64,000 bases of DNA from Cytobacillus purgationiresistens (GTDB taxonomy: Bacteria > Bacillota > Bacilli > Bacillales > Cytobacillaceae), in contig NZ_JAUSUB010000004.1 of assembly GCF_030813235.1 (NCBI RefSeq), forward strand, positions 1 to 64,000. Reading direction: 5' to 3'. This document shows, one piece after another, positions 36,930 through 46,000 of this stretch. The notes under the pieces are model-generated. The model had not been told where the DNA came from and ran no database searches. It saw nothing but the letters and a program-made list of their open reading frames with translations. Made by a program: the position numbers and the translations under genes. Every line of letters begins with the position of its first letter. Positions within the stretch are counted from its first letter, which is position 1.

Positions 36930-38189
36930 CTACTTTTTATGCCCTCCAACCAATGTAGCCCTATGCCTCGCTGTACCAGCATTCGTATAGGATACACCTC
37001 TTAAGATCGAAGCTGAACCAAAGCGAGAGCGAAGGCTATCCACTGTATAGCCAAGCTCCCTCCGCTTCCACCCATTCGGATCAAAGAGGCTCAGCTGCAA
37101 CATATGATCATCCACGAGATTGCTAAGAGAGATAGAAATTTGCCGAACGGTTTTTCCACGATAATGCTCTTTGAGAAGCGCTAAGCAAACGCGGTAAATC
37201 TCCATTGTGACATTTGTCGGTTCCTCCACCGTTCTGGAGCGGTAGAAGCCGCCGCCGAACTCATCCTTGCTATAACCGAGGCCAAAGCTAATCGTTCTCG
37301 CTACTTTACGATGATTTCGCGCTCGCCTGGCTACCTCCTCGCACATTTCCAGAATGACGTGCTTAATTTCCTCTTCTTCTTTATAATCCCGCAATAAAAT
37401 TTGGCTTTTACCGAAGCTGATTTGCCCTTGCAGAATTGGTGCACCAATTTCAGATAAATCCACGCCCCATGCATGGTAATAAAGCTGGTTGCCCATGACC
37501 CCAAACTTCTTTTCCAGCTTCTCCAAATCATAGCGGGCAAGCTGGCCGACAGTGAAGATCCCCATGCCAGTCAAGTTTTTCTCCATTCTGCGGCCAATCC
37601 CCCACATCTCGCTTAAAGGCGATACCTCCCATAACTTTGATTTGACATCCTCATAGCTCCATTCTGCTATCCCTTTACTTTTTGCCTCTAAATCAAGACA
37701 TAGCTTTGCCATCAGCATATTGGGGCCGATGCCAATCGCAGATGGAAGCTGAAACTCCCGCTCAATATCATCTCTAATTTTTTCAGCGATTGTACGGGCA
37801 TCTCCCCAAAGACGGAGCGCGCCATCTACTTTTACAAAGCTTTCATCCACGCTGTAGGTATGAATCGCCTCCTTTGGTACATAACGATGGAAGACGCGCG
37901 TAATTTCTGTGGAAATTCTTAAATAGGTCGCCATTTCAGGCTCTTCTACGAGAATGCGCGGATCATCCGGCACTTCAAATAATCGTGAACCTGTTTTGAT
38001 GCCAAACTCCTTTTTCATACGGGGAGAAGCAGCAAGCACCACACTCCCCTTTCGATCATGATTGCCCGCAATGACAAGGTAGCAGTCTAAAGGGTCGAGT
38101 CCAAGCATTACCGCTGTGCAGCTTGCATAAAAACTCTTCATATCCACGCATAAAATTTGTTGATGTGGCATCATGGTGTAATCCATCAT
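36930..38189 (-). CDS. yqjW: Y-family DNA polymerase YqjW (UvrX type, PolY2)
   Basis: A 419-residue translesion polymerase. The palm catalytic residues are in LCVDMKSFYASC near 13-24 and YSVDESFVKVD near 112-122. The fingers (GSVVLAASPRMKKEFGIKTG near 47-66) and the helix-hairpin-helix (MWGIGRRMEKNLTGMGI near 195-211) are clear. A C-terminal QLSLFDP motif near 369-375 fits the beta-clamp binding consensus. AAGGAAGG precedes the ATG. LexA-box candidates lie upstream. A second Y-family enzyme, dinB, is at 62064. Confidence 0.93.
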   Translation of the reverse strand: MMDYTMMPHQQILCVDMKSFYASCTAVMLGLDPLDCYLVIAGNHDRKGSVVLAASPRMKKEFGIKTGSRLFEVPDDPRILVEEPEMATYLRISTEITRVFHRYVPKEAIHTYSVDESFVKVDGALRLWGDARTIAEKIRDDIEREFQLPSAIGIGPNMLMAKLCLDLEAKSKGIAEWSYEDVKSKLWEVSPLSEMWGIGRRMEKNLTGMGIFTVGQLARYDLEKLEKKFGVMGNQLYYHAWGVDLSEIGAPILQGQISFGKSQILLRDYKEEEEIKHVILEMCEEVARRARNHRKVARTISFGLGYSKDEFGGGFYRSRTVEEPTNVTMEIYRVCLALLKEHYRGKTVRQISISLSNLVDDHMLQLSLFDPNGWKRRELGYTVDSLRSRFGSASILRGVSYTNAGTARHRATLVGGHKK

Positions 38190-38212
38190 ATAGCAGCCTT
38201 CCTTCTAGAGAA

Positions 38213-38327
38213 ACTGGGCGCCTGCTCACCCTCAGGCATAGCATAACTCTCGGAAAGGTGTTCTTTACCTTTCTGGGAGGCTTCCCCTAGACTTATCGAG
38301 GGAGTAGGACGCTTACGCTAGACATTT
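38213..38327. repeat. Second type of structured intergenic repeat
   Basis: The element contains a GGAAAGGTG...ACCTTTCT hairpin followed by GGAGGCTTCCCCTAGACTTA and GGACGCTTACGCTAGAC. It aligns with the element at 57226-57345 in the same orientation. It is inserted in the leader of yqjW, between the SOS boxes and the start codon. Confidence 0.7.
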
Positions 38328-38358
38328 TCCTAACCTATAAAATTTATACTTTAAAAAA

Positions 38359-38372
38359 GAACAAATGTTCTA
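38359..38372. promoter_or_regulatory. Candidate LexA (DinR) box for yqjW
   Basis: AGAACAAATGTTCT matches the Bacillus SOS consensus CGAAC-N4-GTTCG at the GAAC and GTTC cores. It overlaps a minus-strand -35 (TTGTTC), with TTTATA 17 bases further. yqjW is a LexA target in B. subtilis. Confidence 0.65.
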
Positions 38373-38397
38373 ATTATATATACCCATTATATTAATC

Positions 38398-38411
38398 GAA
38401 TATACGTTCTG
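38398..38411. promoter_or_regulatory. Second candidate LexA box, yqjW/yqzH divergent region
   Basis: CGAATATACGTTCT keeps CGAA and GTTC with the correct 14-base geometry and one changed base in each half-site. It lies 92 bases before yqzH, which is also SOS-controlled in B. subtilis. Confidence 0.55.
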
Positions 38412-38502
38412 CATCAATGGAAATTTTACGACGAATTTCTTATATTCGACAATTTTCCCAATAGGCGAAAAAGCGATATAATCTTTGCATGGGGTGAGGT
38501 CA

Positions 38503-38709
38503 ATGGAAAAACGGTTCATTTATAAAATGGTGCAAAACTGTCTCAAGCAATATATGGAAGAACCGAGCAGTATAAAAGCAGAAAGCGAAGCGTTCACGGA
38601 GATGTATGAAAAAATAATTGACTGTCATAAGAAAGATGACAAAAGTGACTTAAATGAGATTATAAATGATGTAGTGTATGGATATATAACGGATTCTCCA
38701 TATTTTTAA
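38503..38709 (+). CDS. yqzH: YqzH family protein
   Basis: A 68-residue protein, the same length as B. subtilis YqzH, with FIYKMVQNCLKQYMEE near 5-20 and SDLNEIINDVVYGYITDSPY near 46-65. The start is ATG 38503 after GGGGTGAGG; an in-frame TTG six codons earlier lies on that site. It diverges from yqjW and shares the LexA-box region. Function unknown. Confidence 0.82.
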   Translation: MEKRFIYKMVQNCLKQYMEEPSSIKAESEAFTEMYEKIIDCHKKDDKSDLNEIINDVVYGYITDSPYF

Positions 38710-38949
38710 AAGTCCTGCTTGATTGCAAGAAGTGAAAAAATAGGGAAATAGGCTAACTTAGAAGGGCTTTGAAAAAATGTGATAAATACAACTTTTCACA
38801 TGCTGCCTCTGTCTTCCACATCATATTGGACAGCATGTCTCTTGGCGTGCTTTTTATGGTTTGGATGCATAAATAAATCGTATCAACCTAACAATTTTGT
38901 TTTGACAATTTTGGAAACCTATGCTAAGTTTTAATCAATTAAATAAGGA

Positions 38950-39043
38950 AGTCCACTAGGGGTGCCATTTTGGCTGAGATAAGAGTGATCTTAATCCCTT
39001 TGAACCTGATCTAGTTAATACTAGCGTAGGGAAGTGGAGTCGA
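38950..39043 (+). ncRNA. TPP riboswitch (THI element)
   Basis: The conserved blocks are present in order: CTAGGGGTGCC, GGCTGAGATAA, CCCTTTGAACCTGAT and TAATACTAGCGTAGGGAAGTGG. It precedes the tenA-ykoE-ykoD-ykoC operon, with a terminator at 39121. Thiamine pyrophosphate binding would favour that terminator. Confidence 0.95.
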
Positions 39044-39120
39044 CTTAACAATCCTATTAACTTTATGAAATATCCTTTTTCTTTGTGCAAAAGAAGGATA
39101 GGACTATGTTTATTAAGGTA

Positions 39121-39151
39121 AAGTCGCTCCATTTCGGAGCGGCTTTTTTTT
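39121..39151 (+). terminator. Riboswitch-controlled terminator
   Basis: AGTCGCTCC pairs with GGAGCGGCT (one bulge), followed by eight T, between the TPP aptamer and tenA. Confidence 0.85.
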
Positions 39152-39205
39152 ATGGTTAAGCCCTGCCGCTCGACTTCCTTTTTTATCAAAAAAGGAGGAA
39201 TTGAT

Positions 39206-39898
39206 TTGAGTTTTTCACAAGAATTGCGTCAAGAAGCCAATTACATTTTCGAAGCTTGCTACAATCACCTATTTGTTAAAGGCATTGCAGAAGGAAAGTT
39301 AGGGAAGGAACAATTAATTCATTACGTGAAACAAGACTTCGAATATTTAAATGCAATTGTGCAAACCTATGCGTTAGGAATCTCTAAAGCTACAAATCGT
39401 GAAGAGATGGCAATGTTTAATACGAGTATTTCCTTTGTGTTAAATAGTGAGCTTCACCCCCATAACAACTTTTGTCAAATAGCAGATGTGAAATATGAGG
39501 ATTTGCAAGGACATCACCTAGCTCCAGCTGCACAGCATTATACAAGGCATATGCTGAATGTCGGCCGCTCTGGATCGGTCGAAGAGATCATTGCAGTGAC
39601 CCTGCCTTGCCCTTATATTTATGCCTATATTGGCGATCGGATAATGGAAGACTACAAGCCTAATCGCTCCCATCCTTTCTATGATTGGATTTCATTTTAT
39701 GGAGGAAAGGAACATGAACGCTTAAATTTCAGTTTAAAAAGATTCGATCAGCTTGCTGAGCAGGCCCCAGAGAAGGAAAGAAATAAAATGAAAGAGCACT
39801 TTATGTTAAGCTGTCAGCTTGAATATATGTTCTTTGATATGGCTTATAAGTTGGAAGACTGGCCTGTTCAAAAAGAAGCTAGTGCTGTTGCAGAGTAG
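39206..39898 (+). CDS. tenA: Aminopyrimidine aminohydrolase TenA (thiaminase II)
   Basis: A 230-residue helical enzyme that hydrolyses aminomethyl-pyrimidine for thiamine salvage. Catalytic residues match B. subtilis TenA: Asp44 (VKQDFEYLN), Cys135 (LPCPYIYAYIG) and Glu near 206 (QLEYMFFDMAY). The TTG start at 39206 has AAGGAGG seven bases upstream; an 18-codon longer frame would run through the terminator. It is the first gene after the TPP riboswitch, followed by a thiamine-precursor transporter. Confidence 0.95.
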   Translation: MSFSQELRQEANYIFEACYNHLFVKGIAEGKLGKEQLIHYVKQDFEYLNAIVQTYALGISKATNREEMAMFNTSISFVLNSELHPHNNFCQIADVKYEDLQGHHLAPAAQHYTRHMLNVGRSGSVEEIIAVTLPCPYIYAYIGDRIMEDYKPNRSHPFYDWISFYGGKEHERLNFSLKRFDQLAEQAPEKERNKMKEHFMLSCQLEYMFFDMAYKLEDWPVQKEASAVAE

Positions 39899-39904
39899 CT
39901 CGCC

Positions 39905-40513
39905 ATGAAAAATACAAAACCTTTAAACTTGAGAGAAATTGTTGTCATTGCTTCAATTTCTGCAGTCTTTGGGGTTCTCTATCTTCTATGGGTTTTCTTC
40001 GGCCAATTAATTCAAGGCATTTTTGGGCCAGTTGGCCATGGGTTGATTTCAGGTTTTTGGATCATGGCGCCGATTGTTTGTGCCTACATTATTCGCAAGC
40101 CGGGTGTTGCTTTGATCGCTGAATTAGTTGCGGCTGGAACAGAAATACTTGCCGGTTCTGTCAATGCAGGTGCTGTTCTGATTCTCGGCTTGACACAAGG
40201 ATTTGGGGCTGAACTTGCTCTCGCATTATTTTTATACCGCAGCTACCGTTTACCTGTTTTAATGCTAGCTGGAATGTTCGGAACACTTGCTAACTTTATC
40301 ACGATTTATTTCATGTATGGCTATAGTCAATACTCATCAATTATAACGACCTTCATGCTCGTTGCAATGCTCGTTAGCGGGGCGATCCTCGCTGGATGGG
40401 GCAGTAAAAGTATTGCGGATGCCTTAGGTCGCACAGGCGTTTTAGATAACTTTGCCTTAGGTAAAATAAATCGCCAAAAGAGAGTGAAAAAAGATGACCT
40501 ACCTCACCATTGA
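39905..40513 (+). CDS. ykoE: ECF transporter substrate-binding component YkoE
   Basis: A 202-residue membrane protein with about five to six helices (IVVIASISAVFGVLYLLWVF near 12-31 onward), matching YkoE, the S component of the YkoEDC transporter for hydroxymethylpyrimidine or thiamine precursors. The C-terminal tail is basic (KINRQKRVKKDD). It starts six bases after tenA and overlaps ykoD by 20 bases. Confidence 0.92.
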   Translation: MKNTKPLNLREIVVIASISAVFGVLYLLWVFFGQLIQGIFGPVGHGLISGFWIMAPIVCAYIIRKPGVALIAELVAAGTEILAGSVNAGAVLILGLTQGFGAELALALFLYRSYRLPVLMLAGMFGTLANFITIYFMYGYSQYSSIITTFMLVAMLVSGAILAGWGSKSIADALGRTGVLDNFALGKINRQKRVKKDDLPHH

Positions 40514-42164
40514 AGATTTAAACGTGAGCTACCCCTTTCAGCAACAGCCTGTGTTGAAGGGGGTAAATATCCAAATTAGCAAAGGGGAGAAAGTACTCAT
40601 TCTTGGTCCAAGCGGCGGCGGAAAAAGCACATTAGCACTGACGTTAAATGGAATCATTCCGAAATCAATTGAAGCTGAGATGACGGGTACAATTATGGTA
40701 GATGGGGAAAATCCGCAGGAATTAAGTTTTCGTGAAATAAGTGAACGCCTAGGGATCTTGTTTCAAGATCCTGAAACACAATTCTGTATGTTAACGGTGG
40801 AAGATGAAATTCTTTTCGGTTTAGAAAATCTTCGTTTTTCAAGAATGGAAATGAAAGCAAGACTGGAAAAAAGTTTAGACATCGTTGGGCTGACAAATTG
40901 GAGGAAGGCGCAAATAAGAGAGCTCTCCGGTGGAATGAAGCAAAAGCTTGCCCTTGCATGTTTGCTCTCCATGGATCCTGAAGTGTTTATTTTGGATGAG
41001 CCAACAGCGAATTTAGATCCAGCTAGCACGGATGAAATCTTTCAATTATTCATCGCCCTTTCCGAAAAGCTAAACAAAACCTTAATTTTTATTGAGCATA
41101 AACTCGATTACCTTTTGCCTTACTTAGAAAGAGTCATAGTGCTTGGGCAGGAAGGAAAAGTGATCGCCGATGGCGCACCGCGCGACATCTTCAATCATCG
41201 CTTTCCCACTTTGATTGAGGAAGGAATTTGGGTTCCGCAAATATGCAGATATGCAAAGAACATGGAGAAACAGGGAATGAAATGGCGTCATTTCCCGCTC
41301 ACAATAGAAGAGTGGAAAAGGGAATTAGAATCTGAAGCAGGCGCTTTCCAAGTACCTCAAATGCAAAAGAAGCAAGTACTTAGCAACAATAAAACCCCCC
41401 TTCTCCAAGTGGAAAATGTATCTTTTTCTTATCAAAAACAGCCTGTATTACAGAACATTAGCTTTTCAATCTCAAACGGTGATTTTGTAGCGCTCCTCGG
41501 TTCAAATGGGGCTGGGAAAAGTACCTTATCCAAGACTTTAATGAAACTATTAAAGCCTGAAAAAGGGGAAATTTACTTGGATAATAAACCCTTAAGCAGA
41601 TTAAAAGCTTATGAGCATATGCAAAAGGTTGGCTTTGTTTTTCAAAATCCTGAGCATCAATTCATCTGTGATACAGTAGAGCAGGAATTAAGCTATGGGT
41701 TTAAAATTCGTGGCTGGAGGAAAGAAAAGTGGCAACCCGGTCTGAATGAACTTTTAGCGCAATTTCACTTAACTGCACAAAGGCAAAATAATCCCTTTTC
41801 ATTAAGTCAAGGGCAAAAACGCCGTTTGTCTGTTGCGACTATGCTTACGAATGATCAACAGCTTCTTATTCTCGATGAGCCTACATTTGGCCAAGATTAT
41901 GCAAATATGAAAGTCATTATGAATCTATTAAAGGAATTAAATCAAAATGGAAAAACCATTTTGATGGTTACTCACGATATGGAGCTCGTTTCCGAGTACG
42001 CAAATAAGGTCATTCTGTTGCATGATAGAGAAATTGCTTATCAAGGTGATGTAATTTCTTTCTTTAAGAAAGAAGAATTGCTTCATAAGGCCTCACTTAA
42101 AGTGCCTTTTTCCTATTCGCTGCAAAATTTAGCTAAGGTTGGGAAGGAGGCGGCAATTTTATGA
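40494..42164 (+). CDS. ykoD: ECF transporter ATPase YkoD (two fused ATP-binding domains)
   Basis: A 556-residue protein with two ABC ATPase halves. The first has GPSGGGKST near 38-46, LSGGMKQKLAL near 143-153 and LDEPTAN near 165-171. The second has GSNGAGKST near 334-342, LSQGQKRRLSV near 438-448 and LDEPTFGQ near 460-467. It energises YkoE/YkoC uptake. It overlaps ykoC by the four bases ATGA. Confidence 0.95.
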   Translation: MTYLTIEDLNVSYPFQQQPVLKGVNIQISKGEKVLILGPSGGGKSTLALTLNGIIPKSIEAEMTGTIMVDGENPQELSFREISERLGILFQDPETQFCMLTVEDEILFGLENLRFSRMEMKARLEKSLDIVGLTNWRKAQIRELSGGMKQKLALACLLSMDPEVFILDEPTANLDPASTDEIFQLFIALSEKLNKTLIFIEHKLDYLLPYLERVIVLGQEGKVIADGAPRDIFNHRFPTLIEEGIWVPQICRYAKNMEKQGMKWRHFPLTIEEWKRELESEAGAFQVPQMQKKQVLSNNKTPLLQVENVSFSYQKQPVLQNISFSISNGDFVALLGSNGAGKSTLSKTLMKLLKPEKGEIYLDNKPLSRLKAYEHMQKVGFVFQNPEHQFICDTVEQELSYGFKIRGWRKEKWQPGLNELLAQFHLTAQRQNNPFSLSQGQKRRLSVATMLTNDQQLLILDEPTFGQDYANMKVIMNLLKELNQNGKTILMVTHDMELVSEYANKVILLHDREIAYQGDVISFFKKEELLHKASLKVPFSYSLQNLAKVGKEAAIL

Positions 42165-42943
42165 TAGAAAATCATCAAAAAAGCAATCACTTTTTGCAGC
42201 AAGTAAACCCGACTTTAAAGCTAATTAGTATTTTGACCGTTATTTTTTTCATGATGCCCATTTTTGATCCTTGGACGCCTTTTGTTTTCCTTCTTCTCAC
42301 AATCAATGCCATTAAGGTTTTGGGAGGAGTATCATTGCGTTTTTTATTCAAGTTCCTGGCTCCCTTAAGTTTATTCGCTTTTAGTTTTGTTTGGATCAAT
42401 GTCGTTTTTCCGAGCGAACGAGGGGAAACGATTCTTTTTACAATCGGCAGTATGCCAGTGGCGCTTGAAAATATCAAAACTGGCATATCATTAGGACTGC
42501 GCTCACTTATTTTTGCTTCATGGTCGTTATTATTTGTCTTAACAACGGAACCTACGAAGTTTATGTTGAGCTTGATCCAACATTGTCGACTCCCTCCCCG
42601 TCTTGGATATGGGATGATGGCTGCCTATCGCTTTCTCCCATTATTTCAAGAGGAATTAAATCAAGTCCGTGCAGCACATCGCATCCGTGGCTTAGGGGAG
42701 CCAAAAGGCTTCACAGATCGAGTGTATGAAATCAAAAGATACCTGATCCCTCTATTAGCGAGTGCGATTCGAAAAGCAGAGCGCATCGCTATTGCTATGG
42801 AGTCAAAAGGCTTTGACGGCAGCAGGCAGCGGAGCTACTACACCATCATTAAATGGACAAGTAAAGATCTCCTTTTTAGCACTGGTTTAATCATATTATT
42901 TAGTGGGTTACTACTATTGAGGAAAAGCTACTTCCTTTTATGA
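42161..42943 (+). CDS. ykoC: ECF transporter transmembrane component YkoC
   Basis: A 260-residue EcfT-family protein with four to five hydrophobic helices and the coupling-region motif AAHRIRGLGEPKG near 170-182 and RIAIAMESKGFDG near 208-220. AAGGAGG stands upstream inside ykoD. It completes the riboswitch-controlled tenA-ykoE-ykoD-ykoC set. Confidence 0.94.
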   Translation: MIENHQKSNHFLQQVNPTLKLISILTVIFFMMPIFDPWTPFVFLLLTINAIKVLGGVSLRFLFKFLAPLSLFAFSFVWINVVFPSERGETILFTIGSMPVALENIKTGISLGLRSLIFASWSLLFVLTTEPTKFMLSLIQHCRLPPRLGYGMMAAYRFLPLFQEELNQVRAAHRIRGLGEPKGFTDRVYEIKRYLIPLLASAIRKAERIAIAMESKGFDGSRQRSYYTIIKWTSKDLLFSTGLIILFSGLLLLRKSYFLL

Positions 42944-42951
42944 AACCAAAT

Positions 42952-42997
42952 AAAGGTGCTCTAGAAAGTCAATTACCCGGCTTTCTAGAGCACCTTT
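42952..42997 (+). terminator. Terminator after ykoC
   Basis: AAAGGTGCTCTAGAAAG pairs perfectly with CTTTCTAGAGCACCTTT (17 pairs), between the converging ykoC and sensor kinase genes. Confidence 0.92.
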
Positions 42998-43014
42998 ATT
43001 CACAAATTCAAAGC

Positions 43015-46000
43015 TTAGACCTCTTCAGCATATTGGAAAAGCGGCAAGGTGATGAAGAAAGTGGTTCCCACACCCTCCTCGCTTTCCACCCAAATTTCTC
43101 CTTTATGATAGGCAATGATTTCCCGGCAGATGGATAGTCCCAGCCCATGCCCCTTTTTCTTCGCATACGAGCCTTGCTTCGTAAAATTCCGATCAAAAAT
43201 GTAAGGAAGCTCTGATGGTCGTATGCCATTCCCCGTATCGCGAATCTGGATGATAACCTGTTCAGAATTGCTTGCTTTCCCAAAAGTTATGCTTATTTCT
43301 CCATGTTGAGTATGGTTTAATGCATTCGCAACCAGATTGGTAAACACTTGTTCAATTCGTTCAAGGTCCAACTCAATCATGAACAACTGGATGTCCTGAG
43401 CCTGAAGCTGATTGACCAGCTTGAAAGAGAGACCATGCTGTTCAATTTCATCATCATATTTGTGATATATATGATTGATAAACTGGTCGAGAGAAATATA
43501 GTCGCTCGTGAAATTCAGCTGGCCCGATTCCAATTGGGAAAGCTCGAATAGATCATGGATCAATATTTGAAGATCCTGCAGCCGTTCATGCGCTTTAATT
43601 AAATAACGGGTCTTTTCAGCATCATTGACAGCTAGCCCATCCAAAACAGCCTCCAAATATCCATTGACCGAGCTTACAGGAGCTCGAAGATCATGGGATA
43701 TATTCTCAAGGAAATGCTTGCGCGAATGCTCAGCGCCCTCAAGCCTTTGATTAAGCTTCTCAAGATTGAGATTTGCCTCATGCAATTCAGCCGTCCGCTT
43801 CGCAACGGTATGCTCCATTTGTTCATATAAATAAGCATTTTCAATCGATATCGCGGCTTGCGTCGAAAGGAAGGTCAGGAATTGAATCTTTTCCTCCGTA
43901 AAAGCATGTGTCGCTTTATTATTTTCCAAATACAAAATGCCGTTTACTTTCCCCTTATTTAAAATAGGCAGACATAAGAGGGATTTTGTTTTTCTTTCTG
44001 CTACATAGGGATCGTCTGTAAACATTCCGATGGCTGCTGCGTTATCAAGCACGACCGCCTCCCTGCTTGTATCTACAAAATGGACAATCTTATCGGATAT
44101 CAGCCCGCTCCCCACAATTGGCTTGTACTTTAACAGGCCTGCTTCATATTCATCAACGCTTTTATGCTCACTCAGGATAAACTCGCTACCCTTCTTAAAT
44201 AAAAGTATCCCGCGGTCTGCACCGCCATATTCCATGGTAATCTGCATTAATCTGTCCGATAATTTATCGAGAATTATTTCTTTCGTAATGCTTTGAGTAG
44301 CTTCGAGCGCCGCATGTGTATCAAAAAAAGAACTGTCTCCAAAAGCTGAAATGGTCCTCATAGACAAGTTTTCATCTGCCTGCAGCATCTGTTCAGTTTT
44401 GGCCTTTGCTCCCCATTTTTGATAGGCATGATAAGCCTCCATCAAAAACGAGTGGGAAAGCCTTGAAAAACCTAAATGAGCAAAATATCTTCCTGCACAT
44501 TCATTGCAGATGGCCGCATCCTGAATAAAACCATTTTCTTCGGCAAATCGAATGCTATCGGAATAAAGAGTAAGAATCTCTTTTTCATTTGGCTTTTTAT
44601 TGGTTAAACGCAGCATTTCAGCTTTAAGCAATAGATATTTATGCTGATAATTTACAGGCGAGAGGTCCGCCCACTTCTTTAGTTTTTTTATAAACCTTTT
44701 TAATGTTTGATAGATTCTTCTTTTCTCAATTGCTTCCTCTGTTTCTTCATAAAAACGAGCTAGCCAGAGCGAATGGTAAAAATAATACTCAGGGACAATT
44801 ACCAGGGTAAGGCGCTTATTAATCATCGGAGCAAGACTCTCCAATATCTCCTGAGCGTAATCACTCTTATTAAAGATAAATGACATCTGCAGCCTGATGG
44901 TATAATGGATGATTTTAGCAGAATCATCATTCATAACCGGTTTCATTTCCCAGCTATGGCTGGGTCTTATGCCAATAAGAAATTCGAGCCACTGTTGAAC
45001 CTCATCAAGAAATCCTCTTGATATTTGATACTGAATTTGATTGACAAATTGGATTTGGTTCCGCAAACCATCAAGGGCTTGCTCAATTTGCGTCCCCTTC
45101 ATCAGCAAGGTAATAACGATAAAAGAGCTGTTAGCGCCAGCAAGATGAATATTGCCAGCATCAAGACAGTAGCGCTGCGATTTTTCAAGATATTCGAGCG
45201 TACTACTGATCGGTCCTGCCCAATGGTTCACAAAGCTCCCATAAACAAACTGCACTCTCCCTTTTATCCCTATATGGCCAAACTTTTCTGAAAGGCTCAA
45301 TGCCAGTTTGCCAAACTCATGACTGCCTTTGAAATCACTGAATCCAGCGCTTAGAATGAGAGAGTAGTTATTCATGACCAGTGCGCTGATATCGGTTATT
45401 CCATGCTTCAAAGTAAATCTCAAAGCTCTTAGCATGAGCAAGGTAGCCAGATTTTGATCTATATGATAAGTAGAGGCATTCATTGAAATCATCGTATTCA
45501 ATATATTCTTTTTATCTTTATCAACTAACTCGGGCAAGTTCTCTATTCCATTTTTTCCTTTTCGTAAGAGCGCTTGTTTCACAAGTATAAACTCACGGGC
45601 TACATCTAATTTAGTTGTTTGTTTCGGAAATTTCATTCCATACAATTCCAAACCTCTGATACCTGATTGAACAGCCTCTTCCACTCGATGCATATGCGTA
45701 TAAAGGGTCATTTTCATCGTATAAATATCAAGTTTATCCGCTTGCGAACGCGAATTCTGCAGGATAGTGTCAAACGTCTTTTCCGCCTCTGCAAACTGTC
45801 CGGTTACGTACTGGCATTCCCCCAGCCTATACATTAATCGCAAAGTAAGGTCATATTGCTCCTCCCACCGCGGTCCCATTAAGTCACTGGCTGTTTTAAA
45901 GTATTTAAGGGCTTCTATAAAGGCTGCCGAAGCTCTTGCTTTTTCCCCCGCCAAAATATTCCACTTAGTCAGTTTGAACGTTTCCTCACTCGATAAATGC

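Noticed and set aside
44030..44296. Plus-strand frames inside the giant sensor kinase gene
   Set aside because: They are shadows of the long minus-strand gene. They lack ribosome binding sites and recognisable domains.
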